Positions 17,377-26,319 of a stretch of 64,000 nucleotides of DNA are shown here, one piece after another. Within the stretch, counting starts at the first letter, position 1; each line of letters starts with the position of its first letter. The position numbers and the translations under genes were made by a program. Under the pieces are notes generated by a model that saw nothing but the letters and a program-made list of their open reading frames with translations, did not search any database and was not told the origin of the DNA. Source of the DNA: an uncultured Sutterella sp. (GTDB lineage: Bacteria; Pseudomonadota; Gammaproteobacteria; Burkholderiales; Burkholderiaceae_F); contig UQYG01000006.1 in assembly GCA_900545275.1 (NCBI GenBank), positions 1 through 64,000 of the forward strand, given 5' to 3'.

Positions 17377-18866
17377 GAGGCCTGCTCCGCGGCTTCCTCT
17401 TCTTCCCGGGTCTGCGCTGCCTTTTGCTGTGCCTCCTCCCGGGCCTTGGTCTCAGCTTTGAGGATGGACGGAAGCGATTCGCCTTCCTCTTCGGCGAATT
17501 TATCGAATGCCTTGAGCCAGACGTCAGCCTGGGCGTGCATCTGTGCGAGCTGGTAGTTCGAGAGGTTTTCCGTATCGGGAAGGTCCGCCGTCTTGGGATT
17601 CACCTGCACGTCGTCAAACATGAGTTCGTAGTGCAGATGCGGACCGGTGACGAGCCCCGTGGCACCGACGTAGCCGATGACGTCGCCCTTCTTGACGCGG
17701 GCGCCCACGCGGATTCCGGGGGCCACCTTCGACATGTGGGCGTAAAGGGTCGTACGCCCGAGCCCGTGATCGATCTTGATGTAGTGTCCGTAGCCGCGGG
17801 CTTCGTAGCGGCGCAGCGTGACGACGCCGTTGGAAGCGGCGAAGATGCGCGTGCCGCTCGGCGCACGAAAGTCCGTTCCATTGTGTGAGCGAACGATTCC
17901 CGTGACGGGGTGGCGCCGCAGCGGCGCGTATTCAGAACTCACGTCCTGCACTTCGAGCGGAATGCGCAGAAAGGTCTGCCGCGAGGACTGGCCGTCGAGC
18001 GTGTAGAAGCTCTCCGACTCGTCGCCGCGGAATCGCACGGCCTCGTAAACATCGTCACCGTGCACGATCTGCACGGCCAGAAGCCGTCCGTCCCGCACGA
18101 AGGTCCCGTCGGCGAACTTTTTCTCAAAGAGAACGCGGATGCGGTCGCCCGGCTTCATGTCCCGTACGGGATTGACTTCGCCCTCCCAGACGGCTTCGAG
18201 TTGTTCACGCAGTCCCGAGGACAGGCCCAGCGCTCGGGTCGTCTGCAGAAAATTGCGTCCCGCCCGGGCCGAAGCGTAAGTTTCCTCGGTGTGGAAGGTG
18301 AAGGGATGAACGGTGATCGAGAGGGATTCACCGTAACGAGAAATTTCGATCGTACGTTCGTCGGCTTCGTGGGGCCCTTCCATGTAGAGGCGAAGATGGC
18401 TCAGACGTCCGTCGGGGAGGCGCCCTGCGGAGACGAACTGTCCCGGTTGGGGGTTGACGACGGGGCGCGCCTTGGGCGTGCGCCGAATCCAGGCGAAGGC
18501 CTCGTCGTCCTCGATGCCGAGACGGGCAAAAAGTGACGTGAGGGTGTCGCCGTTTCGCACGAAGAGTCCTTCGGTTGACACGTTCGGGTCCGAGCGCAGG
18601 CTGTCGATCCGGGCCGAGAGATCGGGGGCGGGCAGAATTTCCTCGACGGTGCGCGTCTCGAAGGTCGTCTCCCGAAAACTCGGCATCATGGCGACGGCTG
18701 AGAGGGTCACGGCGCAGAGGGCGCCTGCGAAGAGCGTGAGGGCGGCGCCGCGGTTGGTGCGGCGCGCAAACGATATGCCGCGGCGAGCGGCCTCGCCTCG
18801 CTGCCAAGTCAGGTAGGAGCGCCCGAGAAAACGGATCTGACGGGCGAAAAAGGAAGCTGCGCTCAT
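17373..18866 (-). CDS. M23-family peptidoglycan endopeptidase
   Basis: The 497-residue protein has one membrane helix (about 42-62), a LysM/OapA-like segment (about 100-145), a mixed linker, and a C-terminal LytM/M23 domain (about 325-425). The zinc ligands are present: H328 and D332 in HNGTD, and HLH at 410-412. It therefore looks like an active MepM-type DD-endopeptidase anchored in the inner membrane and acting on peptidoglycan cross-links. A Glu/Ala-rich tail (about 465-497) follows. I prefer the ATG at 18866; an in-frame start 75 bp upstream would add a basic stretch unlike the family. The stop overlaps anmK by 4 bp. Confidence 0.88.
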   Translation of the reverse strand: MSAASFFARQIRFLGRSYLTWQRGEAARRGISFARRTNRGAALTLFAGALCAVTLSAVAMMPSFRETTFETRTVEEILPAPDLSARIDSLRSDPNVSTEGLFVRNGDTLTSLFARLGIEDDEAFAWIRRTPKARPVVNPQPGQFVSAGRLPDGRLSHLRLYMEGPHEADERTIEISRYGESLSITVHPFTFHTEETYASARAGRNFLQTTRALGLSSGLREQLEAVWEGEVNPVRDMKPGDRIRVLFEKKFADGTFVRDGRLLAVQIVHGDDVYEAVRFRGDESESFYTLDGQSSRQTFLRIPLEVQDVSSEYAPLRRHPVTGIVRSHNGTDFRAPSGTRIFAASNGVVTLRRYEARGYGHYIKIDHGLGRTTLYAHMSKVAPGIRVGARVKKGDVIGYVGATGLVTGPHLHYELMFDDVQVNPKTADLPDTENLSNYQLAQMHAQADVWLKAFDKFAEEEGESLPSILKAETKAREEAQQKAAQTREEEEAAEQAS

Positions 18867-19047
18867 GACGGACGGGGGGTTGGGGTGAAGAGGGCTATAT
18901 TCTAAAGAATCTGCTTTTCTTCGGTGAGCTCCGACGCGCAACTCGTTGGTTTGCGAGGACGGCGGCGGGGATCGTGTTAAAGTTAACAGATTGAATCGGG
19001 CGGGCCCGAATGTTCGGGGACGCCCTCAACGAGTAAAAAGGACAAAG

Positions 19048-20298
19048 ATGAGTGAAGGTATTGAGGTCGCGAAGAAGCTTCCCGTGACCGATGACATCCG
19101 CGAAGCCATGGCCACCATCCGCCGCGGCACCGACAGCTTCCTGATCGAGGAAGAGTTCGAGCAGAAACTCGCCCGCTCGAAGGCGACGGGAAAGCCCTTG
19201 CGCTGCAAGCTTGGGCTCGATCCCACGGCCCCCGACATCCACATCGGACACACGGTGGTGCTCAACAAGCTTCGTCAGCTTCAGGACCTCGGGCACCAGG
19301 TGATCTTCCTTGTGGGCGACTTCACGGCCGCCATCGGCGATCCGTCGGGCCGCAACGTCACGCGTCCGCCTCTTTCGCGCGAACAGATCACGGCGAACGC
19401 CGAAACCTATCTCGCACAGGCCGGGCACGTGCTCGACCTGGAAAAGACTGAAGTCCGCTACAACTCCGAATGGTCCAACGCGCTCGGTTCTGTGGGCCTC
19501 ATTCAGCTCGCCTCGCGCTATACGCTTGCTCGTCTGCTTGAGCGCGAAGATTTCGCCAAGCGCTACGCCGAAGAACTTCCCATCGCCATGCACGAGCTTC
19601 TCTATCCCCTTATGCAGGGCTACGACTCGGTGGCGCTTGAAGCCGACCTCGAACTCGGCGGGTCCGATCAGCGCTTCAACCTTCTCGTCGGGCGCGAACT
19701 GCAGCGTCAGTACGGTCAGGAGCCGCAGTGCATCCTGACGATGCCGCTCTTGGTTGGTCTCGACGGTCAGGTGAAGATGAGCAAGAGCAAGCACAACTAC
19801 ATCGGGATCACGGACGAGCCCAACGATATGTTCGGCAAGGTCATGTCGATTTCCGACACGCTCATGTGGGACTGGTACGACCTCCTATCGCTTCGTCCCA
19901 ACGACGAAATCGCGACGCTCAAGAAGGAATGCTCCGAAGGGCGCAATCCGCGCGACGCCAAGGTGATGCTTGCCAAGGAAATCGTCGCGCGTTTCCACAG
20001 TGCCGCGGCCGCCGACGGCGCCGAAGCCGAATTCGTCAACCGGTTCCGTCAGGGCGCGATGCCCTCCGATATTCCCGATGTGACCGTTTCCGCCGGCGAA
20101 GAGGGGGTTCAGATCGCTCGCATGTTGAAGGAAGCGGGGCTCGTTTCCTCCACGTCGGACGGCAACCGCATGATCGATCAGGGGGGCGTTCGTATTCAGG
20201 GCGAAAGCGTTTCGGACAAGAGCCTGCGTTTCAAGGCTGGTGAAGAGCTCATCGTTCAGGTGGGCAAACGCAAGTGGGCCAGGATTCATCTCGCCTGA
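19048..20298 (+). CDS. tyrS: Tyrosyl-tRNA synthetase
   Basis: This class I synthetase charges tRNA-Tyr. The 416-residue form starts at an ATG preceded by AAAGGA. HIGH appears in DIHIGHTVVLNKL (near residue 68), the KMSKS loop reads KMSKSKHNYIG (near 240), and a C-terminal S4 RNA-binding domain (about 345-416) is present. The HIGH and KMSKS variants match the TyrZ-like group common in proteobacteria. It leads a plus-strand run with dtd 12 bp downstream. Confidence 0.97.
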   Translation: MSEGIEVAKKLPVTDDIREAMATIRRGTDSFLIEEEFEQKLARSKATGKPLRCKLGLDPTAPDIHIGHTVVLNKLRQLQDLGHQVIFLVGDFTAAIGDPSGRNVTRPPLSREQITANAETYLAQAGHVLDLEKTEVRYNSEWSNALGSVGLIQLASRYTLARLLEREDFAKRYAEELPIAMHELLYPLMQGYDSVALEADLELGGSDQRFNLLVGRELQRQYGQEPQCILTMPLLVGLDGQVKMSKSKHNYIGITDEPNDMFGKVMSISDTLMWDWYDLLSLRPNDEIATLKKECSEGRNPRDAKVMLAKEIVARFHSAAAADGAEAEFVNRFRQGAMPSDIPDVTVSAGEEGVQIARMLKEAGLVSSTSDGNRMIDQGGVRIQGESVSDKSLRFKAGEELIVQVGKRKWARIHLA

Positions 20299-20310
20299 CG
20301 GGAGAGCGAC

Positions 20311-20748
20311 ATGATCGTGCTTTTGCAGCGCGTGTGCGAAGCGAGCGTGTCCGTTGAGGGCAAGGTGGTCGGCCAAACAGGGCCGGGGTATCTTGCGCTC
20401 GTTTGCGCCGAATCGGGCGACACGGATGAAAAGGCTGTGCGCGCGGCAGAGAAGACCGCCAAACTGCGCGTTTTTGAGGACGAGGAAGGCCGCATGAACC
20501 GCTCCGTCCTCGATGCGGGCGGCAGCGTTCTCGCCGTTTCTCAGTTCACGCTCGCCGCGGACACGCGCTCGGGCAATCGCCCGGGTTTCTCGCGAGCCGC
20601 GCCGCCCGAAGAGGGGGAACGCCTCGTCGGGCGCTACGTCGAGACGCTCCGCGCGCAGGGCCTTCCCGTGGAAACGGGCGTCTTCGGGGCGCACATGATG
20701 GTATCGCTCGTCAACGACGGGCCGGCCACGTTTTGGATTCAGATCTGA
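20311..20748 (+). CDS. dtd: D-aminoacyl-tRNA deacylase
   Basis: Dtd hydrolyses D-aminoacyl-tRNAs such as D-Tyr-tRNA. The 145-residue length is standard. SQFTLAADT and NRPGFSRAAPP form the active-site region, and the Gly-cisPro motif near the C terminus reads GPAT where GPVT is common. Its place directly after tyrS makes sense, because TyrRS mischarges D-tyrosine and Dtd removes the product. Confidence 0.96.
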   Translation: MIVLLQRVCEASVSVEGKVVGQTGPGYLALVCAESGDTDEKAVRAAEKTAKLRVFEDEEGRMNRSVLDAGGSVLAVSQFTLAADTRSGNRPGFSRAAPPEEGERLVGRYVETLRAQGLPVETGVFGAHMMVSLVNDGPATFWIQI

Positions 20749-20764
20749 CACAAGGGGGATTCGC

Positions 20765-21364
20765 ATGAAAATCGCATCCGCGTCGTTTGCCGAGGGCGCT
20801 TTTATCGCTCCGGAATTCGCGTACGGTCGCATTGGGGAAAACGGTGCGACGGAACGCTCCGAAAACCGCAATCCGGAACTTCACTGGACGGACGTTCCCG
20901 AAGGAACGAAGAGCTTCGTCGTCCTTTGTCTGGACGATGACGTTCCGACTGACCGTCAGACGAAGATGGGCGACGGCCTTCTGAGCGTCACGCAGCCCCG
21001 CCGCCGTTTCGTGCACTGGGTACAGGCGAACATTCCGGCCGAAGTCGAAGCCATTCCCGAAGGATTTCTCACGGGCGATCAAAAGCGCAACGGTGCCTTC
21101 GGACGTCCGGGCGTCAACGATTACGTGGGCAACGCTTTGCCCGGTCCCGACGGCACGGGGCTCGGCTACGACGGTCCCTGTCCGCCCTTCTTCGACGCCC
21201 GTTGGCACTACTACCGCTTCTCGGTGTTGGCGCTTGACTGCGAACTCACGGATCTGCCCGAGGTGTTCCGTCTCGCCGACGTGGAGGAACGCATCGCAGG
21301 CCACGTTTTGGCGACGGCCGAAACCGTGTGCCGCTACACGTTGAATCCGGCGCTTGCGAACTGA
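20765..21364 (+). CDS. YbhB/YbcL-type PEBP (Raf kinase inhibitor-like) protein
   Basis: This 199-residue protein belongs to the phosphatidylethanolamine-binding protein superfamily. The ligand-pocket motifs appear as LDDDVPT and as GYDGPCPPFFDARWHYYRF, the bacterial variant of the GxxGYxGP block. There is no signal peptide, so it should be cytoplasmic. The function of bacterial members is unknown. It lies 16 bp after dtd and is followed by a terminator. Confidence 0.85.
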   Translation: MKIASASFAEGAFIAPEFAYGRIGENGATERSENRNPELHWTDVPEGTKSFVVLCLDDDVPTDRQTKMGDGLLSVTQPRRRFVHWVQANIPAEVEAIPEGFLTGDQKRNGAFGRPGVNDYVGNALPGPDGTGLGYDGPCPPFFDARWHYYRFSVLALDCELTDLPEVFRLADVEERIAGHVLATAETVCRYTLNPALAN

Positions 21365-21378
21365 TCGCCGCGTCCGTC

Positions 21379-21415
21379 GGCCCGCTTTCCGAGGGACTCG
21401 GAAAACGGGCCTTTT
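21379..21415 (+). terminator. Terminator between the PEBP gene and glyA
   Basis: GGCCCG-CTTTCCGAG (21379-21393) pairs with CTCGGAAAA-CGGGCC (21397-21411), followed by TTTTC. It ends the tyrS-dtd-PEBP unit only about 20 bp before glyA, so glyA may depend on read-through or on a start inside the gap. Confidence 0.75.
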
Positions 21416-21431
21416 CATAAGGAGGAGAGCC

Positions 21432-22691
21432 ATGTTTGACCGAAACGACACGCTTAAGCGCTGCGACCCGGCGGTGTTCGCTTCCATCGAGCGGGAGGGC
21501 CGCCGTCAGGAAGATCACATTGAAATGATCGCGAGCGAAAACTACGCTTCGCCCGCCGTCATGGAGGCTCAGGGAAGCGTGCTCACGAACAAGTATGCCG
21601 AAGGCTATCCCGGGAAGCGCTATTACGGCGGTTGCGAATATGTCGACGAAGTGGAACGCCTTGCAATCGAACGCGCCAAGCGGCTCTTTTGCGAGCCCGT
21701 CGGCGTCGAGATGGCCGTGAACGTGCAGCCCCATTCGGGTGCACAGGCGAACACCGCCGTTTTCTTTGCGCTTCTCGAACCCGGCGACACGATCATGGGA
21801 CTTTCGCTCGCCGAGGGCGGTCACCTCACGCACGGCATGACCCTCAACATTTCCGGAAAGTACTTCAAGGCCGTTCCCTACGGGCTCGATGAAAACGAAG
21901 CGATCGACTACGACGCACTCGAGCGGCTCGCCCTCGAGCATCGTCCAAAGCTCCTCATCGCGGGGGCCTCGGCCTATTCGCTTGCCATCGACTTCGCCCG
22001 CATGGCCCGCATTGCGCACGACGTGGGCGCACTCTTCATGGTCGACATGGCCCACTACGCCGGTCTCGTGGCGGCGGGCGTGTATCCGACGCCCTTCGGA
22101 TACGCCGACGTCGTCACCACGACGACGCACAAAACCCTGCGCGGTCCCCGGGGCGGACTCATCTTCATGCGCCCCGAGCTCGAGAAGAAAATCAATTCGG
22201 CCGTCTTCCCGGGCACGCAGGGGGGCCCTCTCATGCACGTGATTGCGGCGAAGGCCGTGGCGCTCGGAGAAGCGTTGCGCCCAGAATTCAAGGCCTACCA
22301 GGAGTGCGTCGTTGAAAACGCGCGGGTGTTGGCCGAGACCCTCGCGGCGCGGGGGTTGCGCATCGTTTCGGGAGGCACGCAAAGCCATGTCATGCTCGTC
22401 GACCTGCGCTCCCTCGGGATTACGGGCAAAGAGGCCGAGTCGCTCCTTGACCGCGCGAACATCACGGTCAACAAGAATTCGATTCCGAACGATCCGGAAA
22501 AGCCCTTCGTCACCTCGGGCATTCGTCTCGGAACGCCCGCCATGACGACGCGCGGCTTCGGGGTTGATGAAGTGCGCGAGACGGCGAATCTGATCGTCGA
22601 CCTTCTCGAAGCGCCTCGGGACGAAACCGTCCTCGAGCGCGTGCGGCTCGGCGTGAAGACGCTGACCGAACGTTTTCCGGTCTACCGCTGA
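21432..22691 (+). CDS. glyA: Serine hydroxymethyltransferase
   Basis: This PLP enzyme interconverts serine and glycine while charging tetrahydrofolate with a one-carbon unit. The 419-residue length is usual. The PLP lysine lies in TTTHKTLRGPRGG (near residue 230), and HIEMIASENYAS is the N-terminal hallmark. The ATG follows AAGGAGGAGA, one of the strongest ribosome-binding sites in the window. nrdR starts about 90 bp downstream; the glyA-nrdR-rib order is widespread in proteobacteria. Confidence 0.97.
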   Translation: MFDRNDTLKRCDPAVFASIEREGRRQEDHIEMIASENYASPAVMEAQGSVLTNKYAEGYPGKRYYGGCEYVDEVERLAIERAKRLFCEPVGVEMAVNVQPHSGAQANTAVFFALLEPGDTIMGLSLAEGGHLTHGMTLNISGKYFKAVPYGLDENEAIDYDALERLALEHRPKLLIAGASAYSLAIDFARMARIAHDVGALFMVDMAHYAGLVAAGVYPTPFGYADVVTTTTHKTLRGPRGGLIFMRPELEKKINSAVFPGTQGGPLMHVIAAKAVALGEALRPEFKAYQECVVENARVLAETLAARGLRIVSGGTQSHVMLVDLRSLGITGKEAESLLDRANITVNKNSIPNDPEKPFVTSGIRLGTPAMTTRGFGVDEVRETANLIVDLLEAPRDETVLERVRLGVKTLTERFPVYR

Positions 22692-22734
22692 GCGCTTCGG
22701 AACCGGGCCGTTCTCACACTCCCGGCTCCTACGT

Positions 22735-22740
22735 TACAAT
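22735..22740 (+). promoter_or_regulatory. Likely -10 element for nrdR-ribD-ribE
   Basis: TACAAT lies 42 bp before the nrdR ATG, in the gap after glyA. No clear -35 is seen. I found no FMN riboswitch here. Confidence 0.4.
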
Positions 22741-22781
22741 CAAATTCCTTTCCACCCGCATTCTTGGAGATTCTCCGCACC

Positions 22782-23348
22782 ATGCGTTGCCCTTTCTGTC
22801 AGCACAAGGACACTCAAGTCATTGACTCCCGGTCTCCCGAGGAGGGCACCGTCATTCGGCGGCGCCGCCAGTGCGTCAAGTGCGGCAAACGCTTCACGAC
22901 CTTCGAGCGGGCTGCGCTCGAGATGCCTTACATCGTCAAGAAGGGGGGCGCCCGCGTGGAATACAACCGCGACAAGCTCTATGCCTCTATGTCGCTCGCA
23001 CTACGCAAGCGCCCCGTTTCGCCTCAGCGCGTGCAGGAGGCCGTCGACGGGATCGAGCGCACGCTCATTTTGTCGGGTGAGAGCGAGATCCGCTCGAGCC
23101 GCTTGGGCGAACTCGTACTCGAAGCCCTGCGTGGACTCGACACCATCGCCTACATCCGATTCGCCTCGGTGTATTTCAACGTCAACGAACCCGAAGGCTT
23201 CATTGAGATGATCGAGCGCGCCGTGGAACCTGCCAAACGAACCTTCGATGTGGAGGCTTTCAAGGCGCTCGCGCATAAGGATGCTCTCGAGGAAAAGGAA
23301 AAGCGCCGCCAGATGCGCATTCGCCGCGACGGATCGGAGAAGGTATGA
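22782..23348 (+). CDS. nrdR: Ribonucleotide reductase transcriptional repressor NrdR
   Basis: NrdR represses nrd genes in response to ATP/dATP. The zinc-ribbon CPFC...CVKCGKRF (residues 3-35) and the following ATP-cone domain (about 49-139) are intact. At 188 residues it is longer than the usual 150-170, with a charged C-terminal extension. I chose the ATG that gives MRCPFC, the family start; a TTG 18 bp upstream is possible. It overlaps ribD by 4 bp (ATGA). Confidence 0.96.
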   Translation: MRCPFCQHKDTQVIDSRSPEEGTVIRRRRQCVKCGKRFTTFERAALEMPYIVKKGGARVEYNRDKLYASMSLALRKRPVSPQRVQEAVDGIERTLILSGESEIRSSRLGELVLEALRGLDTIAYIRFASVYFNVNEPEGFIEMIERAVEPAKRTFDVEAFKALAHKDALEEKEKRRQMRIRRDGSEKV

Positions 23349-24442
23349 CAAACGAAACCGATGTGAAGTGGATGCGTCGGGCGCTTGAAGTCGCTTCGGG
23401 AGCCGAACGCCTTTCCCCTCCCAATCCGGCGGTCGGAGCCCTGATCGTTCGGGACGACCGTCTTCTTGCTCAGGGGTTCACGCAGCGCGCGGGCGGTCCG
23501 CACGCCGAGGTGATGGCGTTGCGCGACGCCTTTGAAAAGGGGGTGGACACCGAGGGGGCCACGCTTTATGTGACGCTCGAACCCTGCTCGCACTACGGAC
23601 GCACGCCTCCATGCGCGCTCGCCGTGCGCGCGGCGCGCTTTGCGCGCGTCGTCATCGGATCGCGCGACCCGAATCCCCTCGTGTCGGGGCGGGGCATCCG
23701 CATGCTCGAAGAGGCGGGCATCCGCGTGGACGGTCCGATCCTCGAGGAAGAAGCCTTCTGGAAGAACCGCGGTTTCATGACGAGAATGCGCACGGGACTC
23801 CCCTGGGTTCGCCTTAAGACGGCGGCGACGCTCGACGGCCGCACTGCCTTTCCCGACGGCCGGTCTCAGTGGATTACCGGCCCTGCCGCGAGAGAAGACA
23901 ACTTTCACGCCCGCGGCCGCGCGGGCGCCGTGGTGACGGGCGTCGGCACCGTGCTTGCGGATGACCCGCAAATGACGCCGCGCCTTCCCGATCAGGTCCG
24001 CATGCCGCTTCGCGTCGTGCTCGACGCGAAGCTTCGTACGCCGCCCGAAGCCAAGCTCTTTGGGGCGGGCGGCGACGTTTTGATCGTCACGCTCTCGAAG
24101 GACTCTGCGCGGCGCGCCGCGCTCGAAGCCGCGGGCGCCGAAGTGATCGAACTCCCCGGACACGGGGAGGCGGTCGATCTGAGGGCGCTTCTCGCGGAAC
24201 TCGCCCGGCGGGAGGTGAACGAAGTGCACGTCGAGGCCGGCGCCAAACTCTCGGGCGCCTTTCTCGAAGCGGGCCTCGTGGACGAAATTCTGCTGTATCA
24301 GGCTCCCTGCCTCTTCGGCGAGGGCCTTCCCATCGCGACGCTTTCCCTCCCGGCCTCGCCGGGCGAGGCGCCGCGATGGATCATCGTTTCCACCGATCAG
24401 GTCGGCAACGACCTGCGTATTGTTTTGAAAAGAGGACAGTGA
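23345..24442 (+). CDS. ribD: Bifunctional riboflavin deaminase/reductase RibD
   Basis: RibD carries out the deamination and side-chain reduction of the early riboflavin pathway. The N-terminal deaminase domain shows HAEVMAL and PCSHYGRTPPC, which provide zinc ligands and the catalytic Glu (residues about 50-90). The C-terminal reductase domain spans about 150-360, with TAATLDGRTA at its start. The 365-residue length is normal. It overlaps nrdR upstream and ribE downstream, so the three genes are tightly coupled. Confidence 0.96.
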   Translation: MTNETDVKWMRRALEVASGAERLSPPNPAVGALIVRDDRLLAQGFTQRAGGPHAEVMALRDAFEKGVDTEGATLYVTLEPCSHYGRTPPCALAVRAARFARVVIGSRDPNPLVSGRGIRMLEEAGIRVDGPILEEEAFWKNRGFMTRMRTGLPWVRLKTAATLDGRTAFPDGRSQWITGPAAREDNFHARGRAGAVVTGVGTVLADDPQMTPRLPDQVRMPLRVVLDAKLRTPPEAKLFGAGGDVLIVTLSKDSARRAALEAAGAEVIELPGHGEAVDLRALLAELARREVNEVHVEAGAKLSGAFLEAGLVDEILLYQAPCLFGEGLPIATLSLPASPGEAPRWIIVSTDQVGNDLRIVLKRGQ

Positions 24443-25062
24443 TGTTTACCGGAATCATTCAAGCCGTCGGCAAAGTGCGCGAACCCGAAAAGCTCGGCAA
24501 CGGCGTGCGCCTGACGATTCACGCGCCCGATCTCGGACTCGAAGACGTCAAAGTGGGCGATTCAATCGCCGTCAACGGCGCCTGCATGACCGTGATTGAA
24601 AAGACCGACACCGACTTCAAGGTGGACGTCTCGGCCGAAAGTCTCTCGAAGACGACGGGGCTCAACACCTTCGGCGAAGTGAATCTTGAGAAGGCCATGC
24701 GCCTTGGCGACCGCGTGGACGGCCATCTCGTGAGCGGCCACGTAGACGGCGTGGGTCTCGTCGAATCGATGGAGCCCGTTGCCGAATCTTGGCGTCTCGT
24801 CATCCGCGCTCCCCGCATGCTCTCTCCGTACCTCGCCTACAAGGGTTCGATCACCGTCAACGGCGTTTCGCTCACGATCAACAAGGTCGAGGACACGGCC
24901 ATGGACACACTCGTGACGATCAATCTGATTCCGCACACGGTCCAGGTGACGACGCTCAAGAATCTGCGCCCGCAAAGCGAAGTCAATCTCGAGATCGACA
25001 CGATCGCCCGCTATGTCGAACGCATGGTGAGCCTGCAAAACGACGAAGACTCCCTCTTCTGA
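24442..25062 (+). CDS. ribE: Riboflavin synthase alpha subunit
   Basis: The enzyme converts two molecules of 6,7-dimethyl-8-ribityllumazine into riboflavin. Its 206 residues form two homologous lumazine-binding barrels; MFTGI at the N terminus and the repeated NGVSLT/NGACMT motifs mark them. The ATG overlaps the ribD stop by one base. In many proteobacteria ribBA comes next, but here 169 non-coding bases and then ribH follow. The symbol ribE follows E. coli-type use (ribC in some annotations). Confidence 0.96.
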   Translation: MFTGIIQAVGKVREPEKLGNGVRLTIHAPDLGLEDVKVGDSIAVNGACMTVIEKTDTDFKVDVSAESLSKTTGLNTFGEVNLEKAMRLGDRVDGHLVSGHVDGVGLVESMEPVAESWRLVIRAPRMLSPYLAYKGSITVNGVSLTINKVEDTAMDTLVTINLIPHTVQVTTLKNLRPQSEVNLEIDTIARYVERMVSLQNDEDSLF

Positions 25063-25085
25063 AAGCAGTTTTCTGCCGACTAGGC

Positions 25086-25091
25086 TACAAT
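25086..25091 (+). promoter_or_regulatory. Likely -10 element for ribH-nusB
   Basis: TACAAT lies 24 bp after the ribE stop. With a start near 25098, the transcript would begin a few bases before the inverted repeat at 25107-25132. The -35 region is poor. Confidence 0.4.
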
Positions 25092-25106
25092 TCGGAGTAG
25101 TGCGAC

Positions 25107-25132
25107 GAACCCGCCCGACATCGGGCGGGTTC
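25107..25132 (+). repeat. Perfect 12-bp inverted repeat in the ribE-ribH gap
   Basis: GAACCCGCCCGA (25107-25118) and TCGGGCGGGTTC (25121-25132) form a near-perfect hairpin. No T run follows, so it is a weak terminator at best. It may be an RNA-stabilising 5' hairpin or an operator for ribH. Confidence 0.6.
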
Positions 25133-25231
25133 TCTCGCTGAAGCCCTCGGATGCGTTTCTTGCAAAAGACGCCTTCCGGGAGGTCCGGTTTTTCTCATCC
25201 GCGCCGATTTGCGCGGTTCACGGAGCTGTAT

Positions 25232-25747
<516 letters not shown>

Positions 25748-25750
25748 GCG

Positions 25751-26245
25751 ATGACGGAACGTTCTCCCCGCATGAGCGCCGCGCATTCGAGCCGCCATCT
25801 CGCGCGCGTGTTCGCTCTGCTCGGTCTCTATCAGTGGCTTGCCGACCCCGAGCAGGACTACGCCGCCATTGAGGCGCACCTCGCCGGGCTCATTGAAGAC
25901 GAAGGCGAGCAGATCGAAGGTTGCGACATTCGTCCGAGCGACTTCGCCTCGTGCGACCGCGCCTTCTTCCGTACGCTTCTCGCGGGTGTGCTCGACCGCA
26001 TGTCGGAAATCGAGCCGCTCGTCGCGAAGACGGTCGACCGCGATCTCTCGCGTGTCTCGCTTGTCGAGCGCGCTGTGCTCTTCATCGGCGCTTTTGAACT
26101 CCTTGCCTGTCCGGAGACGCCTTGGCGCGTCATCCTGAACGAAAGCGTGGAGCTCGCCAAGGAATTCGGCAGCGGTTACCGCTTCACGAACGCCGTGCTC
26201 GAGAAGATCGCGCACGAAGTTCGTCCCGCGGAAACAGCCGAATAA
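25751..26245 (+). CDS. nusB: Transcription antitermination factor NusB
   Basis: NusB binds boxA RNA with S10 (NusE) to form the antitermination complex on rRNA operons. This 164-residue version is all helical, with the hallmark ILNESVELAKEFG near residue 134 and the final helix NAVLEKIA. ribH-nusB pairing is near universal. The start could also be the ATG 21 bp further in. A terminator follows. Confidence 0.94.
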   Translation: MTERSPRMSAAHSSRHLARVFALLGLYQWLADPEQDYAAIEAHLAGLIEDEGEQIEGCDIRPSDFASCDRAFFRTLLAGVLDRMSEIEPLVAKTVDRDLSRVSLVERAVLFIGAFELLACPETPWRVILNESVELAKEFGSGYRFTNAVLEKIAHEVRPAETAE

Positions 26246-26270
26246 GGCCCGTCGCCCTCACTCCTTCAAC

Positions 26271-26307
26271 AAGGCCGCCCGGCACACGTGCCGCGACGGC
26301 CTTTTTC
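26271..26307 (+). terminator. Terminator after nusB
   Basis: AAGGCCG (26271-26277) pairs with CGGCCTT (26297-26303), with an inner GGCA/TGCC stem, followed by TTT. It lies 13 bp before thiL. Confidence 0.75.
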
Positions 26308-26319
26308 CCATTCAGGATC

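Noticed and set aside
25063..25231. FMN riboswitch ahead of ribH
   Set aside because: The conserved RFN core sequences are not present; only one simple hairpin is seen.
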